Shown one piece after another: positions 1 to 12,770 of a stretch of 64,000 nucleotides of DNA. The stretch is from contig JAOTOM010002691.1 in NCBI GenBank assembly GCA_034440615.1, forward strand, positions 22,501 to 86,500, given 5' to 3'. The translations under genes and the position numbers were made by a program. Positions within the stretch are counted from its first letter, which is position 1. Every line of letters starts with the position of its first letter. Source of the stretch: Ashinkailepas kermadecensis. Lineage: Eukaryota > Arthropoda > Thecostraca > Neolepadidae. The notes beneath the pieces were generated by a model. That model did not search any database. It saw only the letters and a list, made by a program, of their open reading frames with translations, and was not told the origin of the DNA.

Positions 1-180
1 TACTCTGCGGCGGGGGCTTCGGCACCATAAGCCACGCTACGCATTGCACGCCGACCGTTTCTCGTACGACCTTGACCCGGGACTGCCCGGAAGGCGGAGG
101 TGAGCCGCGGTCGTGCGCGTCAGCAGCAGTACAGCGTGTCAACGGTATTCCATGGCGGCGCAGTGCCGGCCAGACCGGTC

Positions 181-211
<31 letters not shown>

Positions 212-350
212 CGCTCAGTGGGGCTCTGACCTCGTCACGGACACGCTGCGAAAGCCGGCGCCAGCGTGTGCCACTAACGGCCGAGACCCAGTCACTCATT
301 ACGGCGCCGGGCTCCAACAGCCGCCGCGGCCACGGCTATCGCCGCCCGCG
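1..350. other. GC/CpG-rich non-coding stretch
   Basis: The stretch is rich in GC and CpG and includes a short (GGCTCC)n run near 183-212. Open frames cross it in several phases, as expected from base composition. No protein family is recognisable. It could be the edge of a CpG-rich promoter region, but no transcription start or splice signal fixes that. Confidence 0.4.
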
Positions 351-351
351 A

Positions 352-608
352 CGGCTCGACTCGCCGCGACTCGCCTCGCCTCGTCTCGACTCGCCTCGCC
401 TCGCCTCGCCTCGCCTCGACTCACCTGCGTCGGTTTATCTCGACTCGGCTCGGCTCGACTCGACTCGACTCGACTCGACTCGACTCGGCCCGCATGCGTC
501 GGTTTGTTTCGACTCGGCTCGGCTCGACTCGACTCGACCCGACTCGACCCGCCTGAGTCGGTTTGTTTCGACTCGGCTCAACTCGACTCGACTCGACTCG
601 ACTCGACC
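352..608. repeat. CTCGA/CTCGC pentanucleotide array
   Basis: Degenerate 5-bp tandem repeat. It starts as CTCGC-rich units and becomes CTCGA-rich. A higher-order unit is marked by the spacer CGGTTT at about 431, 500 and 559, giving spacings of 69 and 59 bp. Open frames across it encode Arg/Leu/Asp/Ser runs and are by-products of the repeat. Confidence 0.9.
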
Positions 609-1749
609 CAGGCGTGGTTTTGTGCGGGAGAACGCTCGCAAACGGACACAGCTGAACCCAGTCCATGGCGGAGAAGATATGCAGCAAAACTAGCTGCACA
701 AAATATGATTGATGGTTTTCTTTCGTGAGCGACAGATAAATGATGACAGCAGGTGGCGGCAGTTCCGCTCTCAGCTGGGGCTCAATACACCTCATCTAGG
801 GACAACAGGAACACCTTTATTGACATGAAGAAAAAAAACCGCTAGTCACTCCGATAACCCATTGATGCAATTTGCGATTTTTAAAATTAAAATTTGAATT
901 AAATTATTGACTTAAAAATTAAATGTATTTATTATATTATTAACTTGAATCAGCACAAATTTGGGATTTGAGGGCGCGTCAGCTGCTTCGGCTATATTGC
1001 GCCCATAACTACTGATGAACAACATAGATTACGTTGTATATCTTGTATATGCATATTGTATACTGTATATATTGTTTGACTTCGGAATTTCGTGACATTC
1101 GTATGGTGTCAGTGCGTGTTTCATCGAACAAATCCGAGAAGCAATATCAATCAGTCAATTGTTTTGTATTGCATATATACCTTGTGCATATTTGACAACT
1201 AGTCCGACGAGGACTTGAAATATGTCATACCAATTTTGAGCACATGTCATCGTATTGCATAGACTCCGTGATAAAAAAAACATGCTACTTTGTATCGAGT
1301 ACATGACCATATAATTCTCGTATTGTAAACCATGGACATTATATACCTCGATTCATTATAAATATAGTTTGCACAATATATTCAAAATCAATACGAATGT
1401 TTTGAAGGACAAATGTGAATAATTCGCATATTAACCACAATGTGGTGGAAAGAAATACACTTCTGATGTTCCTAACTAGGCTATTATACACTATATGAGG
1501 TCATCGGTATGTTAAAAATTAGGATTAACCTTGGTACGACACATTGCTAATGTTCTGCTTCACTTATGTTTCAATAGCGTACACACATGATAGTACCCCA
1601 ATCTAACCCATAATAGCATGCCCCCCGAACTCATAGCATTCCGATGAAGCCCACCAAAGCGCACCTACCGAACCCTCAAAATAATCCCTGCCGACCACAT
1701 GCTATAACCTTCACCGAACTCATTGAAAAATCCATGTCAACTCCATAAT

Positions 1750-1750
<1 letters not shown>
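609..1750. other. AT-rich intergenic sequence, nothing recognised
   Basis: AT-rich sequence without a long open frame. The words 'attgcgcccataac' near 994-1007 recur near 24841, 27589 and 58551, so a small dispersed repeat may end here. Confidence 0.4.

Positions 1751-1751
<1 letters not shown>

Positions 1752-1814
<63 letters not shown>
1752..1814. repeat. (TA)n microsatellite
   Basis: An uninterrupted TA dinucleotide run of about 63 bp. Confidence 0.97.
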
Positions 1815-1816
<2 letters not shown>

Positions 1817-4800
1817 AGTTCACAGTGGCATTCCAGCCAACCCGTACCACTAATAAATTAATAATGGACCCTGTACCAAACTCAGACTAGCACCGACACG
1901 AAATCCATAATACCACCCTTACTAAACCAGTAATACCACCATTACCAGTCCACCCAAGAAGAATTACGTAGCTGCGCAATGTACCGCTAATTTTGTTTGG
2001 AGATTAAGTTCATTAAATTGAGCCTAACTGTGCAGTCGGTAATATAAAATAGCAAGGCGATAATGGACATAGCATAAAATATATATCGTCATTAAAGTTC
2101 AACCCGATCAAGAAGACGATGAATGAGAAAGGTCCTATGTCAGCCATGGTTATTCCAACGCACATTACATAAGAATGCATCTAGAATTATGAACCTAAGA
2201 TCCCGGCAGATGTACGAAAAAGTGATAAATCCCTTTTGAACAAAAACACTTTCACCGTGGCTTATGTTATCAAATCGAGCATGTCATAGCTTATCAGGCT
2301 TGCAATGATCATAACCGAGCGCCATAAAGTTTACAAACATGCGAGAAGGTAAAGACCGGCGTTGGATTTGTTTGGAATTTATTCTTGCAAAAAGAAACGA
2401 TAAAATTGGACTGAAATGAAATAGCCGAAAAATATAACACCGACTGCTAATTTCTCGTTTTGGAGACATCAACAGTGACTCGCTGACTCACGCTGTAGTA
2501 TCGAAACACGTGATGTACAACTTGAGGGCGTAGTTCATTCGATCCCTCAACGAATATGCTTGCTTTCTAAAGAGTAATGTTTGTACCGGAGGGCCAGCCG
2601 CGCTGAACAGTAATAAACAATGAACATGTTCTACAATAAGACAGCCGCGGCACTAAGAACACATGGGCACGCCACGAACTCATATCAACGCGCTGTGTTG
2701 CAAGTATGCAACTGATTTGCACCTTTTTACATGCTGCTGTGTGGTGTACACGGTGCAGAAGAAGGCATGATGCCTTTCCTGTACCGACGCTTGGCGTGGA
2801 GCACTGCACCCTAGAAAAAGTGATCCGTGCAGGACCGCATGCAGGTGCGTCCCACAGGTTCGCCGAACGGTCCACAACCTCGCGTGACCACATCACGGGG
2901 GGCTTCCCGGTGACATCATCACAGACTGCTGGCGCGTCAGCCACATCAGCACACAGCACCCCTCCCCTCCCCCACCACACACAGCGTCGAGACTCACCCA
3001 CGTTTCTCCGCGGCACAATCGCGATTTCCCGTGTCGCGTCCACTAACAAGTGCGGTTTTTCCGAAGAAGATGACGGCTGGGAGAAATCGTGCTCCTGGCG
3101 GATTGGCAGTAGCGATCACTCAGACAAGAGGCGGGGCGCGTGTCTGTCCAGCGGGATCAGTGCTTCGAACGCCGCATCGAGTTGCCTCATCAACCCAATG
3201 AACAACCCTGCGAATGTTTTCTCCATGGATAAGCTGGGAACAACAATAACTCACTGACATTCTTGTCTTGATCTGTCGGATTGGTGCAATGCCACACTTA
3301 TCGCTTGCAGCAATAGTGGCAAGCGTTGCTGTAAGCGTTGCTGCTGGCAAGCTTACGGATGATGACAACCCAGGGGCTCATAGATCTAAAACAATTGAGT
3401 GAAGAGCAAAACACAGCCGCATGCTTGTAAAATTATTACCGACGCGTTGGATACCAGGCACCACCACCGTCTCTTCTTCTCCACGCACCAGCGACCACGC
3501 CATTGCCGCATTCTACGAGGGAGTCGCTACTTTCTGTCTGTTCTGTTTTGAATTTTTATCCCCGTTTTCTGTTTCCCTAAGTTGTGTTTTTCTGCCGTTT
3601 TGTTATGCTTGGTGTAACTGCCCTTATAATGTGATAATTTATTCCTCTATGCTAGTGAATTAGTCCCACTAATACTCTAATATAGTCAGTCCAGAGACCC
3701 GGGTTGACATCACCAGCTCGGCTGTCTGATGGTTTGGGTCTTGGAATGCGCCCTTTGCTAATTCTGGTGGCGGACCTTCCTTGCAAAATAGAGCGGAGAG
3801 TGATTTGACGTAGCTTAGTTTGCATCCCACTTGTATATGCTTTAAGAAACATTAATGTAATGAGAGGATATGGGCAAGACATGGAATTCCTGCATGCCTA
3901 TTAATGTGTAGTGGTATTAGAAACCGATACATTTGCACATATTTGAATTTAGAAAACGACACCAATGGCAATGTTTGTCCCGGCTTGGCACGCACGAAAC
4001 GAGGACGGCGTTGGCATTGGTTTGGTAACGGCAGTTGCATGTATCAAAACTTCTCTACACCCTGGGGTTTGCAACAGCTGGCTCAGTCTCCTCAATGTCA
4101 GTGGATTACAGCGTAGCACTTGTGAGTCTGAAGCATATGGAAATAATCACAGTAGGCAAACCACGGCGAACATTGGGTGTTGAATGGTATCGTGTCGACT
4201 GTTTGACCTCGGCATTGGGTAAGCTTCCGATTGAGTGTATTGGTAGAAAGTGCACCGCCTGCACACGCACATACATACACACACACACAGCCCACTGACC
4301 AGATGACGAGCATCACGTGACCGGCGAGCTCGCGTGCCTCGACAGGTAACGAGGCAGCTGTGTGCGGGAGGCGGGTAGTCGCCGAGACCTCCACGGTGGA
4401 CCTGGCCGGTTACGGCAGACCTGGCAGACTGGCCGGTTACGCGTTGCGGTACACAGCTTCCCAGCGGTCAGACTGGACACCTGTCATCGCCACTGAGCCT
4501 GACGCTGCGGGAGCCGACACGGAGCGCGCCCGCCGCCCGCACACACAGCACTAACGATCAATTACACTGAAGTATGAGCCGGAAATGTCCCAACTTTAGC
4601 CTCGCCAGCGAGGGAAGAGCGTGCGGCCGGCAGTGGTGTAGACGGGACTCGTGCGGCGAATCCCTTCCCTTTCCCTCTCCTTCTCCCTCCCTTTATCTCC
4701 CTTTCCCTCTCCTTTCATACCTCTTCCTTCTATCCTTCTATCTATCCCTATCCGTCCCTTCTATCCCGAGGCTTGCAGAGAACGCACAGCCAGTTATTTG

Positions 4801-5055
4801 CACAGCAGACATCCATTCAATGCAGCGGCTGTTAACGTGCCGTCGCGATGTGATAAAACATGTGTTGGACAATGCATTATGCGTGAGGAATGTGGGAAGG
4901 CGAAAGGAATGCATTAGGAAGGAATGATGCGGAAGATGGTGGGTTGGTATTGGTGTATGAAATGATTCTAAGGGAGACGAAAATACCCAGTTCGGCTACC
5001 TCAAACAGTGGTGTGCTTGAATGTGTAGTTTGTCGCTGGCTGCGATAAAACCGAA
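1815..5055. other. Intergenic sequence with minor simple repeats
   Basis: No gene is recognised. A 183-codon open frame at 2706-3257 has no recognisable motif. Simple sequence includes a short CA run near 4264-4289 and a pyrimidine-rich CCCTTTCC tract at 4663-4765. Confidence 0.4.
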
Positions 5056-5104
5056 GGGGGTGGGGGTGGGGGGTGGGGGGGGTGGGGGGTGGGGTGGGGA
5101 GGGA
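5056..5104. repeat. G-rich tract
   Basis: Runs of three to six G separated by single T, with potential for a G-quadruplex on the plus strand. Confidence 0.85.
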
Positions 5105-6439
5105 TTATGGTTAGTCGCGAGAAGACCCTCACCCCTTGAAGGGCGAAGGCTTCTATACAGCGATGGGCACAGTTTGGTGATTTGTGCAAGTGTGATGTTG
5201 ATGGCAGTGCCGCAGATCCTCCGGCGACTACATTTCGGAACAGACCGCCAGCACGAGCCGGTTAGGTCAGACCGCCGGCACGAGCCGGTTAGGTCCACTA
5301 TTTGCCGGGTGATGGTTGAATTTACGAATGGACGCTGCATCCCGCCAGGGACATTGCGCATTGCTGATATATGATATCACCCTCGAGTTGGAAAAAAAAA
5401 ACGGCGGAGGCATCGCTTTACAGTGTTTCCCGTTGCCTACAAATCTTTGAGATATGACTTTACCAGTTGGGTTTCATTGCCGATGTTGCTTTCATGATTT
5501 AATAACGCGGGGGTGAACGCCGGCGCAGGTTCAGTCCCTCTCATTCTAGTGACGCGCAGCGGAGAGGGCGAAACAGATTCCGTCTACGCTTGCAAGATCA
5601 AACCGGGAGCTGTAGGGCCAGCAATGGCACCGGGCACCACACTTCTAAAGATACCGACCACCGATTGGGCCGCCGGGAGCCGCACACATGCCTCTTGCAT
5701 GACGTCACCACCAGCCTGTCGATAATCAACTCAACTGTCGACGGGAGCAATTTTCACGTCGCCGCCGAACGCGAGGTGCACATCTTCACAGCGTAGTCAA
5801 AACGGCACACGGCATCAACGACGTGTGGAAACCGACGGATGCGGGACACCCCATTATTTTCGCTATTTACACACATGGCTGACTCCAGGCACATTATTCA
5901 GAGAGTGAAGTAGTCGCATAGGTCTCATCAGGCTGTGGAACACGTGCTGTCATCGCTGTACGGCTGACTTTCACGAGAGCTTCGCGTTCACCTTATACCA
6001 GATAGACGGAATTTATCGGCCAATGCTGCATCTCTTCCCGTCGTTTGCCATTGTTCGAGGCAAGGTTGAATTGGATATTTGCTGAATTTCAACAATCTGC
6101 CAGTTCATCGTGGTTCTACACTGCCGAAATGGCAGGATGATAATTGTGCCGTATCTCTTGATCACTTCAGAAACCGTCACTGCAATACAATTCCGAAATC
6201 GGATTACAAACATTTAAAATTTACTGTTCTAATTATAACATATGACCTTACCAACCTTAACAATTTAACCAACCTTCCAACTTACGATATTACTTGTGAC
6301 TATCAAGCTTACCAAGCGGATCTATTTTTGACGTTTTGGGCATTAATCTCTCCACGTGGAATTACGACAACAATTTGTGCTCCCACATCCATCCATGGCG
6401 TACGGTTAACAAGTGAGTTGCATATTACAGCTACTTTGT
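5105..6439. other. Intergenic sequence, nothing recognised
   Basis: Only short open frames. A 20-bp unit containing GCACGAGCCGGTTAGG is tandemly doubled near 5247-5292. Confidence 0.35.
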
Positions 6440-6690
6440 CTCCTCTGGTGCGTTCCACGACAGATCGACCAAGAATTTTCAAATTTTACACTCCATAAAT
6501 TTTTATTTGGGCCAAAGTTGGTGTACCGAGTAGTCATGTGCTCTGAACACGCCTGAACACGTTTTAGCCGATCCAACTAACGGTTTCGGAGTTGTAGCCT
6601 CCCGCAGTATTTTAAGGTCACACAACAAGGGTATCTTTGGCGATGGATATCTCATCGATGGTGAAGAGAAAGTGTGACATATTATGCATG
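6440..6690 (+). repeat. Dispersed repeat, copy 1 of an inverted pair
   Basis: It aligns by eye with the reverse complement of 11395-11645. Shared blocks in order are 'gtgcgttccacgacagatcg', 'ctctgaacac', 'ttagtagcctcc'-like text and 'gatggatatctcatc'. Family unknown. Divergence is substantial. Confidence 0.6.
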
Positions 6691-7044
6691 TTTGAGACGA
6701 AAAAATTATTAAGGAAAACATTTCCGTGATAAAATAGAACGCATCGAATGTACCATTCATTTTTACATATGTATCCGTGATCAGAAGTAACAAAGTTGGA
6801 AGATGGTTTTTAAAATAAAAAGCGGTTTTGAAGGCGATCTGGCACACTGTGCATTGGTGAGAACAAGATGATAATAGGTGATATTGGGCCGGCCATACGT
6901 GTCGATTTGGCCTCTGAGCCTTACATGCCTCATATTCCATACACCATGCGCCATATTCATTGGCCCGCCTTTCACAGTAGGTTTCTGAGCCGCAAGTATT
7001 AATCTTTCCATCATTTTATTCTATTTTATTTTATATTTTATTCT

Positions 7045-7977
7045 GTGGCTCCCCAGAGCTCCAAAGCCGGATTGCTGTGTTCCCAGCGACGTGTTCCAGC
7101 GGCAATCCTGGCTGCGAAGTTGATAAGATTTGTACTCTGTAGCTGACCCTTGGATGCTCCTCCCCGGACCAAAATGCGATAAGTGATATGCGGAAAGACG
7201 TGAGTTTGAATCAGTAATTTTAGTGTCCTTGGTGAAGTGGGGACGGAGCTGGTAGAGGTAGATACGGAAGCAGTTGTGGTTCCGGGCGACCTGTGTGAGG
7301 TGCCCCCCCCCCGAACGGAAGCTATGAAGACACCCAGCAGCTTGAAGGCCTGTGTTGGTTTGACATTTGAAATTTGAACTGAAAATCTACAGCTTTTCTC
7401 TTTCGCCGAGAGCCAATGAGCATGCTGTCCGTTTTGTCAGTTTTCATCTGGAGCTAGTTGAACCTAAACCATATCTGAAGAATTTCGAGTGAGTGCTCTT
7501 AGCGGGTTTTGTGATTCTGCAGATTTGCCTGATCCGAACGGCATGGTCAAGCAGCTGGGTGTCGTCAGCGTACGAGATAAGGTGATGTTCGGGAAAGTAA
7601 CGGAAGGTCGTTGTTGAAGAGGCTGAAGAGCAAGCATGCTATGGAATCCTGGGGGACACCACGGGTGACGGGACTCCGAGCCCCCTCTCTCCATCTGCCC
7701 CTGGCCACCCAGGTAACTGCGAATCCAGGTGGGGTCGAGACAGTACCAACGGAGTTAATGAGGACACCATGGTCGATGCTGTCAAAAGCTTTACTCAAAT
7801 CTGTTGATATGATAGTTGAAAGTTCGCCTCTGTCAGTGTTGAAGCAGATTCGTTCGAGGCATCGAAGGACACTACGTCGAGCACGGCATCCTCCGTACAG
7901 TGGTTAGGCCTGTAGGCATATTGGTGAGGAGACAGAATGTTGTTTGGCGAGAGGTACGCAGCGAGTTTGTCGCACAA
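7045..7977 (-). pseudogene. Decayed non-LTR retrotransposon reverse transcriptase fragment
   Basis: On the minus strand three frames carry, in order, pieces typical of LINE reverse transcriptases. They are 'LSPHQYAYRP' with 'CTEDAVLDVVS' (7977-7900), 'MSKAFDSIDHGVLI' (from 7798, containing the first catalytic Asp region), 'TRGVPQDSIACLLF' (a degraded GVPQGS..GPLLF box) and a C-terminal tail 'NFAARIAAGTRRWEH' near 7120-7070. No single frame stays open, and the catalytic YxDD box is not recognisable. The 5' half (endonuclease) is absent, so this is an old truncated copy. It belongs to the jockey/CR1-like half of LINE space; the clade is not resolved. Confidence 0.75.
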
Positions 7978-8060
7978 AATGTTTCGATTTTTTTTTAAAG
8001 TGTGACAGACGCTGGATGGGCAAAAAGCTTGATGGGATTATCTCGATCACCCAATCACAA

Positions 8061-8127
8061 GTGCCGCACCGAGCGGGCACAGTGCCGCACCAAGCGGGCA
8101 CCACGGCTGCACCAAGCAGGCACCACC
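8061..8127. repeat. Short 21-22 bp tandem triplet
   Basis: About three units of a 21-22 bp motif built around GCACCAAGCGGGCACC. Confidence 0.7.
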
Positions 8128-8236
8128 GCGTAGCGGGGCAGCCGTGCATGACGAATGTGGCCTGTCGTGTGCATTCACCAAGGTTGCGACATGACTGTTG
8201 GAAGTATATGAGTGAATATGACACGAAAAGGAGACA

Positions 8237-8275
8237 GTTAGCCCAGGGGTAGAGCGCTGGTCTTTCAACCGAAAG
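8237..8275 (+). other. tRNA-like A-box and stem-loop (possible SINE remnant)
   Basis: 'TAGCCCAGGGGTAGAGC' closely matches a pol III A box and tRNA D-arm. It is followed by a GTCTTT/AAAGAC stem-loop in the anticodon-arm position. No convincing T-arm or acceptor stem follows, so it is not a functional tRNA. A tRNA-derived SINE head is the likeliest reading. Confidence 0.3.
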
Positions 8276-8299
8276 ACTGTCGTTCTGTCGCTTCTCGCT

Positions 8300-10214
8300 G
8301 CCGCTAAACATCCAGGTGAACAATTGCCCGTATAACCTGGAATGAGTTTGTGCGTCGTGAAAGCTCCAATATAAAACGGCACGAAATAGTAACGAGTGTT
8401 TTGAATATCTACGTGTCGTTTTCTAAATCGATGTTACGTGGCGCGCACGTCAAGAGTTCGATTATATATAATTTCAGTTGTAAAGATGACTCAGGACGAA
8501 CGTGCAAATTAACTGGACCATAGCGAGCTCATTTAAGTCATCTATATAATAATACATATAAGCTTAAAATGTAATATACTGGAGGACATAGGTGGAGAGC
8601 TCTCGAGTTTCGCCGGGGGGGGGCAGCAGCAAGAATTGCCCTCCCACAGGCAACAAATTCAACTTAAAATGAAAAAGACATCGGTTCGGGCGGAGGGCTA
8701 CGCGCTCTGGATAAAATTCAGTGTCCTATGATGTCGGAATCCCTGTGGCCACTGTGGCCAGCTGCGGCCAGCTCCCGCTCTTGGCCACCATGTGTGATTT
8801 GTAAGCAAAATGTAAACTGAATTCAGTTTTCTTCAAAAACTGACAAGTTATTTATTTTTCAATGCCTCACTGTAATATATGAAAACTGGCCACGCATAGG
8901 TGGCGATGTAAACCCGAGAATATAATGGAATTTCTGAATTTTTTTCCAGCCCGCATCTCAGCCAGGTTTTTGGGAGCGCCTTTGCTATACCCAATCCAAA
9001 TTAAAATGACGTGTCGGAGCCACTGCGTACACGCACTATTCTACCGCAATCCACCCTTAAACTTTGCTCGGGCTGTCGCACCATGAATAAAACTATCTAG
9101 CATACATGCGTAAGCTTGTCTACGATTATTACCCTGCTACATGAAATCCGAAACATCGAACATTATGATCGGAATATAATCCTATGTGTAGTGCTATGTT
9201 ACTGTATTATGTCAAATTCTTACCGAACCACACCAATAAGCTCCGACAGTAACTACAAGACAAAATTAAGACCGGAAAAATCTGAACTTCGGCTTCAATT
9301 TCCAACCACAAAATGAAATCATACTATACGAAAATAGCTCGGAGCTTTTAACTTTGTCGCATAAAGTGTAACAAGACAAAGCGTGGCTGCATTCTGCAGA
9401 ACTTCACCACTGCTGAACTGATTAATCAGAGGTGCTTTAAATGTACGCAAATATAATCGTACATGATGAGTAATACATGATTAATTCTTTCCTTCAGAGT
9501 TCGGAAAGGTGGTCTAGCCTGGTGGTCGCTGACCTATAAAAAGCAGTTACTTCGTACAGCAAGCGCTATCGCGAGATAAAAAGATCCCGACAGCGTGCAA
9601 GTAAAAGAGAGTCAACTCGTAATGCACGCAAACTGCACTCTGGTGTGCAACTCTGGTGGACAAGAGGCCGGTTATAATTGAACTATGGCTAACCAGTTCT
9701 CGCAGGTTAAATGTACATTTTCATCAGCGGCACCGTCACGGTTTCGCGACGCGAACCGTCCACTTTAGCGCCACAGACGCTGGGCTTTCTCCGTCCCTTC
9801 CCCAGACATCTGATCAATGGCGTCACAAGGGTATGACTAGCCGGCATATTCCGGGCGGAAAATGCAAATATTGCGCGAGAATCGCAATGTATTAAACATT
9901 TTAAGCTAACCATGAAATCGGATACAAACAGGTCTGAGCAGTGTGTTCGTGCTCTGCATCCGCCACTGCGCCGCATATCAGCTTCCCACGGAACGACAGC
10001 CGGTTGCCGAACTCTGTAAAGCTAACAATGCCGGCACGCAACAAACGCGTATTCAATGACACATCCTGTCATCTAGCGAGAAACATTGTAACCTATGCTT
10101 CAACGTTCAATCGCATGACATTCATTCAATATTCGTTGCTATAATACCTAGACCGTGCTGCTACCTAGCGAAAGCTATCTGAAGTGATGCTTCTTTAAAA
10201 TTATGGAGTTCTTG
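8300..10214. other. Intergenic sequence, nothing recognised
   Basis: AT-rich sequence with a G-run near 8616-8624. Only short, unrecognised open frames. Confidence 0.35.
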
Positions 10215-10545
10215 AATCTTTGGAGGTTGTGAGCTATGGAAGTTATGAGCGCTTCGGAGTTGTGGAGGTTATGAGCTGTGGAGGTTATGAGCGCTTCGGA
10301 GTTGTGGAGGTTGTGAGCTGTGGAGGTTATGAGCGTTTTGGAGTTGTGGAGGTTGTGAGCTGTGGAGGTTATGAGCGCTTCGGAGTTGTGGAGGTTATGA
10401 CCTGTGGAGGTTATGACCGCTTGGAGTTGTGGAGGTTATAAACTGTGGAGGTTATGACCAGTGGAGGTTACGACCGCTTCGGGTGTGTTGAATTTGTGTA
10501 GGTTATGAACTGTGGAGGTTATGAGCTGTGAAGGTTATGATACGC
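10215..10545. repeat. 42-bp minisatellite
   Basis: About seven to eight degenerate units built from GTGGAGGTTATGAGC and CTTCGGAGTT. The unit length is a multiple of three, so a 14-residue repeat (VEVVSCGGYERFGV) is read at 10220-10441. Later units are shorter and diverged. The open frame is most likely a by-product of the repeat. Confidence 0.9.
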
Positions 10546-11394
10546 TGTCACGCCAACGCCTATATCTCCCTTGGAAACACCACCAGGCTGTTGAGCTATG
10601 TATTGAGCTATGTAAGGATGGTGAGTACGGATATATGCAACAAGTACGGATGGGGTGGGAGGGAAGACACGAAAGACAAACACTTCGGCCTTTATTTGCC
10701 TTTAATACATAGTCATCAGCAGTCCACAGAGACGCAGAGCTTTTTCTTCAGCACAAAATAATGAACCTGCCTAACACTTGATCGCTGACACAAAGTGATC
10801 TTTATGTTTGTTATAGGAACCTACCTACCGCGCCAGATGCAATATGTAGGTAATAAAACTTGATTCAATAGAGTCGGGTTGAGTTATTTCCATGTTTGAT
10901 GTTATTCAATACATGTCAGTTGTTCCGAAGTACAATTGCGTCGCTACGCGTAAATAAACCGATGAGTGACCTATCGGTAACTCGTGACCTTGAAATTCGT
11001 GATGGTTTTGAAGGGAAACTATAAGATCTAAATAAAAAAGGTAGGAGTATTTTTATCTTAGATAAAACGTTTTCCAATCACACGTCCGTATGCCATCACT
11101 CTACCTCATGTAGCTTTCCAATGAAAGAAAGCTTACACGAAATCCGTCCTACCCGGAAAACGCAAAAACGCAAAGTCAAAAAGAGCGGACGGCTATATCG
11201 AATATTTATAAGAACATATTTTTTTATTTTTTGCTTGCTCAGCGAAATCATGCCCACTTTTATTTCCGCCGTCAAATTGGTCAATTTCGATGGGTCACGG
11301 GAGGTCACGAGGTCACAAGGTCACCAGGTCAAATGTAGGAAATACTGATTTTTTTTTTCGGGAATGCTTAGTTGATTCTTTTTCTTCTGAAATA
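10546..11394. other. Intergenic sequence
   Basis: No gene seen. A short GGTCACNAG-type tandem (five partial units) lies at 11294-11330. Confidence 0.35.
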
Positions 11395-11645
11395 TATGTA
11401 ATTTTCCACCCTTTCCCTTTCTTATTGATGAGGTATCCATCGTCAAACCAACCCATGTAATTTGACCTAAAGATAATGCCGGAGGCTATAGCTCAAAAAC
11501 CGTCGACCGAATCGGGCTGAAATTTGCACAGCCGTGTTCAGAGTTAAAGACTACCCTGTGAGCAAATTTTGGTCTAAATAAAAAATTATGGGGTGAGGTG
11601 CATTGGTCGATCTGTCGTGGAACGCACCCTCTGTCTTACTTACTC
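11395..11645 (-). repeat. Dispersed repeat, copy 2 of an inverted pair
   Basis: Reverse-complement relative of 6440-6690. The best-conserved block is the 'cgatctgtcgtggaacgcac' end near 11609-11628. Confidence 0.6.
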
Positions 11646-12074
11646 ATTGAGGCTTCCTTCTTATAATTGGAGTTGGAGATATAATTAGAATTGGAGACTT
11701 AGCACAACTAGCTTGGAAAGAAAGCCAAAATTCGCGGTACGTGTTGCTGATGGCAAAAAGGTGACGCAAATACAACATTCCATTCGCAAAAGAAGGTAAA
11801 TCTCATTCGATGATTTGATTCTCTGATTATGATATCACAGCAGAGATGCTTGTAAATGGAGAGCTTGATTCCGGCAGGACTTGCAGATCCACATCCACTC
11901 CATAGCCGAACAAATAATGAGCACATATCACCCAGATAATATCCTATAACTCAAAACACTGCGCAGCTTGAAGCCACCATCAACTCCTATGTCATCAAAA
12001 ACTGTGGCCGATGAAGATGCCCGGCCATTTGTCTACTGTTCCCCCGGCCATTGTAACTTTCTCAGATTATAACA
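11646..12074. other. Intergenic sequence, nothing recognised
   Basis: No open frame with recognisable content. Confidence 0.35.
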
Positions 12075-12330
12075 CTGTCGGTCATTGAGCGCCCACGGGA
12101 TGCAACAGCACGCGTCGACTATTGAGCGCCCACGTGATGTAACAGCACCCGTCGGTTATTGAACGCCCACGAGATGTAACACCACCCGTCGGCTATCAAG
12201 CACCCAAGGGATGTAACAACACCCGTCGGCTATCAAGCACCCACGGGATGTAACAACACCCGTCGGTTATTGAGCGCGTCCACGAGATGTAACACCACCC
12301 GTCGGTTATTAAGCACCCACGGGATGCCGC
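12075..12330. repeat. 37-bp minisatellite
   Basis: About seven units with the core GTCGGTTATTGAGCGCCCAC followed by GGGATGTAACAACACCC. Two sub-variants alternate: TTATTGAGCG and CTATCAAGCA. One unit is 39 bp. Confidence 0.9.
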
Positions 12331-12770
12331 TGCGTTTTGCTTCTTCAGATCTCCAGCCACCGCGGCGCGTGGCGCAGCACCGGACACGAACGGCGACAAT
12401 AGTGGCGCGGTGACGCTTGCGATCGGCCGGTGGCGAGCGTGAACGCGGCCACTGAACGGGGCAGCGTCCAGCACGCGAGCAATCCTGTTTGCAGCACGAC
12501 TGCTCATCAGGAATTGCTGCCAGGCCACTCCCGGCGACGAGCATGCAATGCATGCGGAGGTCACCGGACGCCCACGACGACGGCCGCACTGCCCCGAGGC
12601 GGGGCGAATCACCCCACCGGCAATCCACGCCTCCGTCCGGCGTCCACAGGCCGACAGAGCAGGCGGCTCGCGATTAGAAACCGGCACCGACATGGCTCGC
12701 ATGGCTCGTTAAATGGCACAGACGGCCGCCGCGACCCGGCGACCTGCGACCGCGCCGCTCTCGTCAGGCC
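12331..12770. other. GC-rich stretch between minisatellites
   Basis: Open in several frames because of high GC. No protein family recognised. Confidence 0.4.

Noticed and set aside
2706..3257. 183-codon frame as a gene
   Set aside because: No motif, no splice signal and no repeat support; the opposite strand is also open over part of it.
8237..8310. Functional tRNA gene
   Set aside because: No acceptor stem and no T-arm; only the D-arm/A-box part is tRNA-like.
10220..10441. 14-residue repeat protein
   Set aside because: Only the 42-bp minisatellite is open; the frame closes when the unit length changes.
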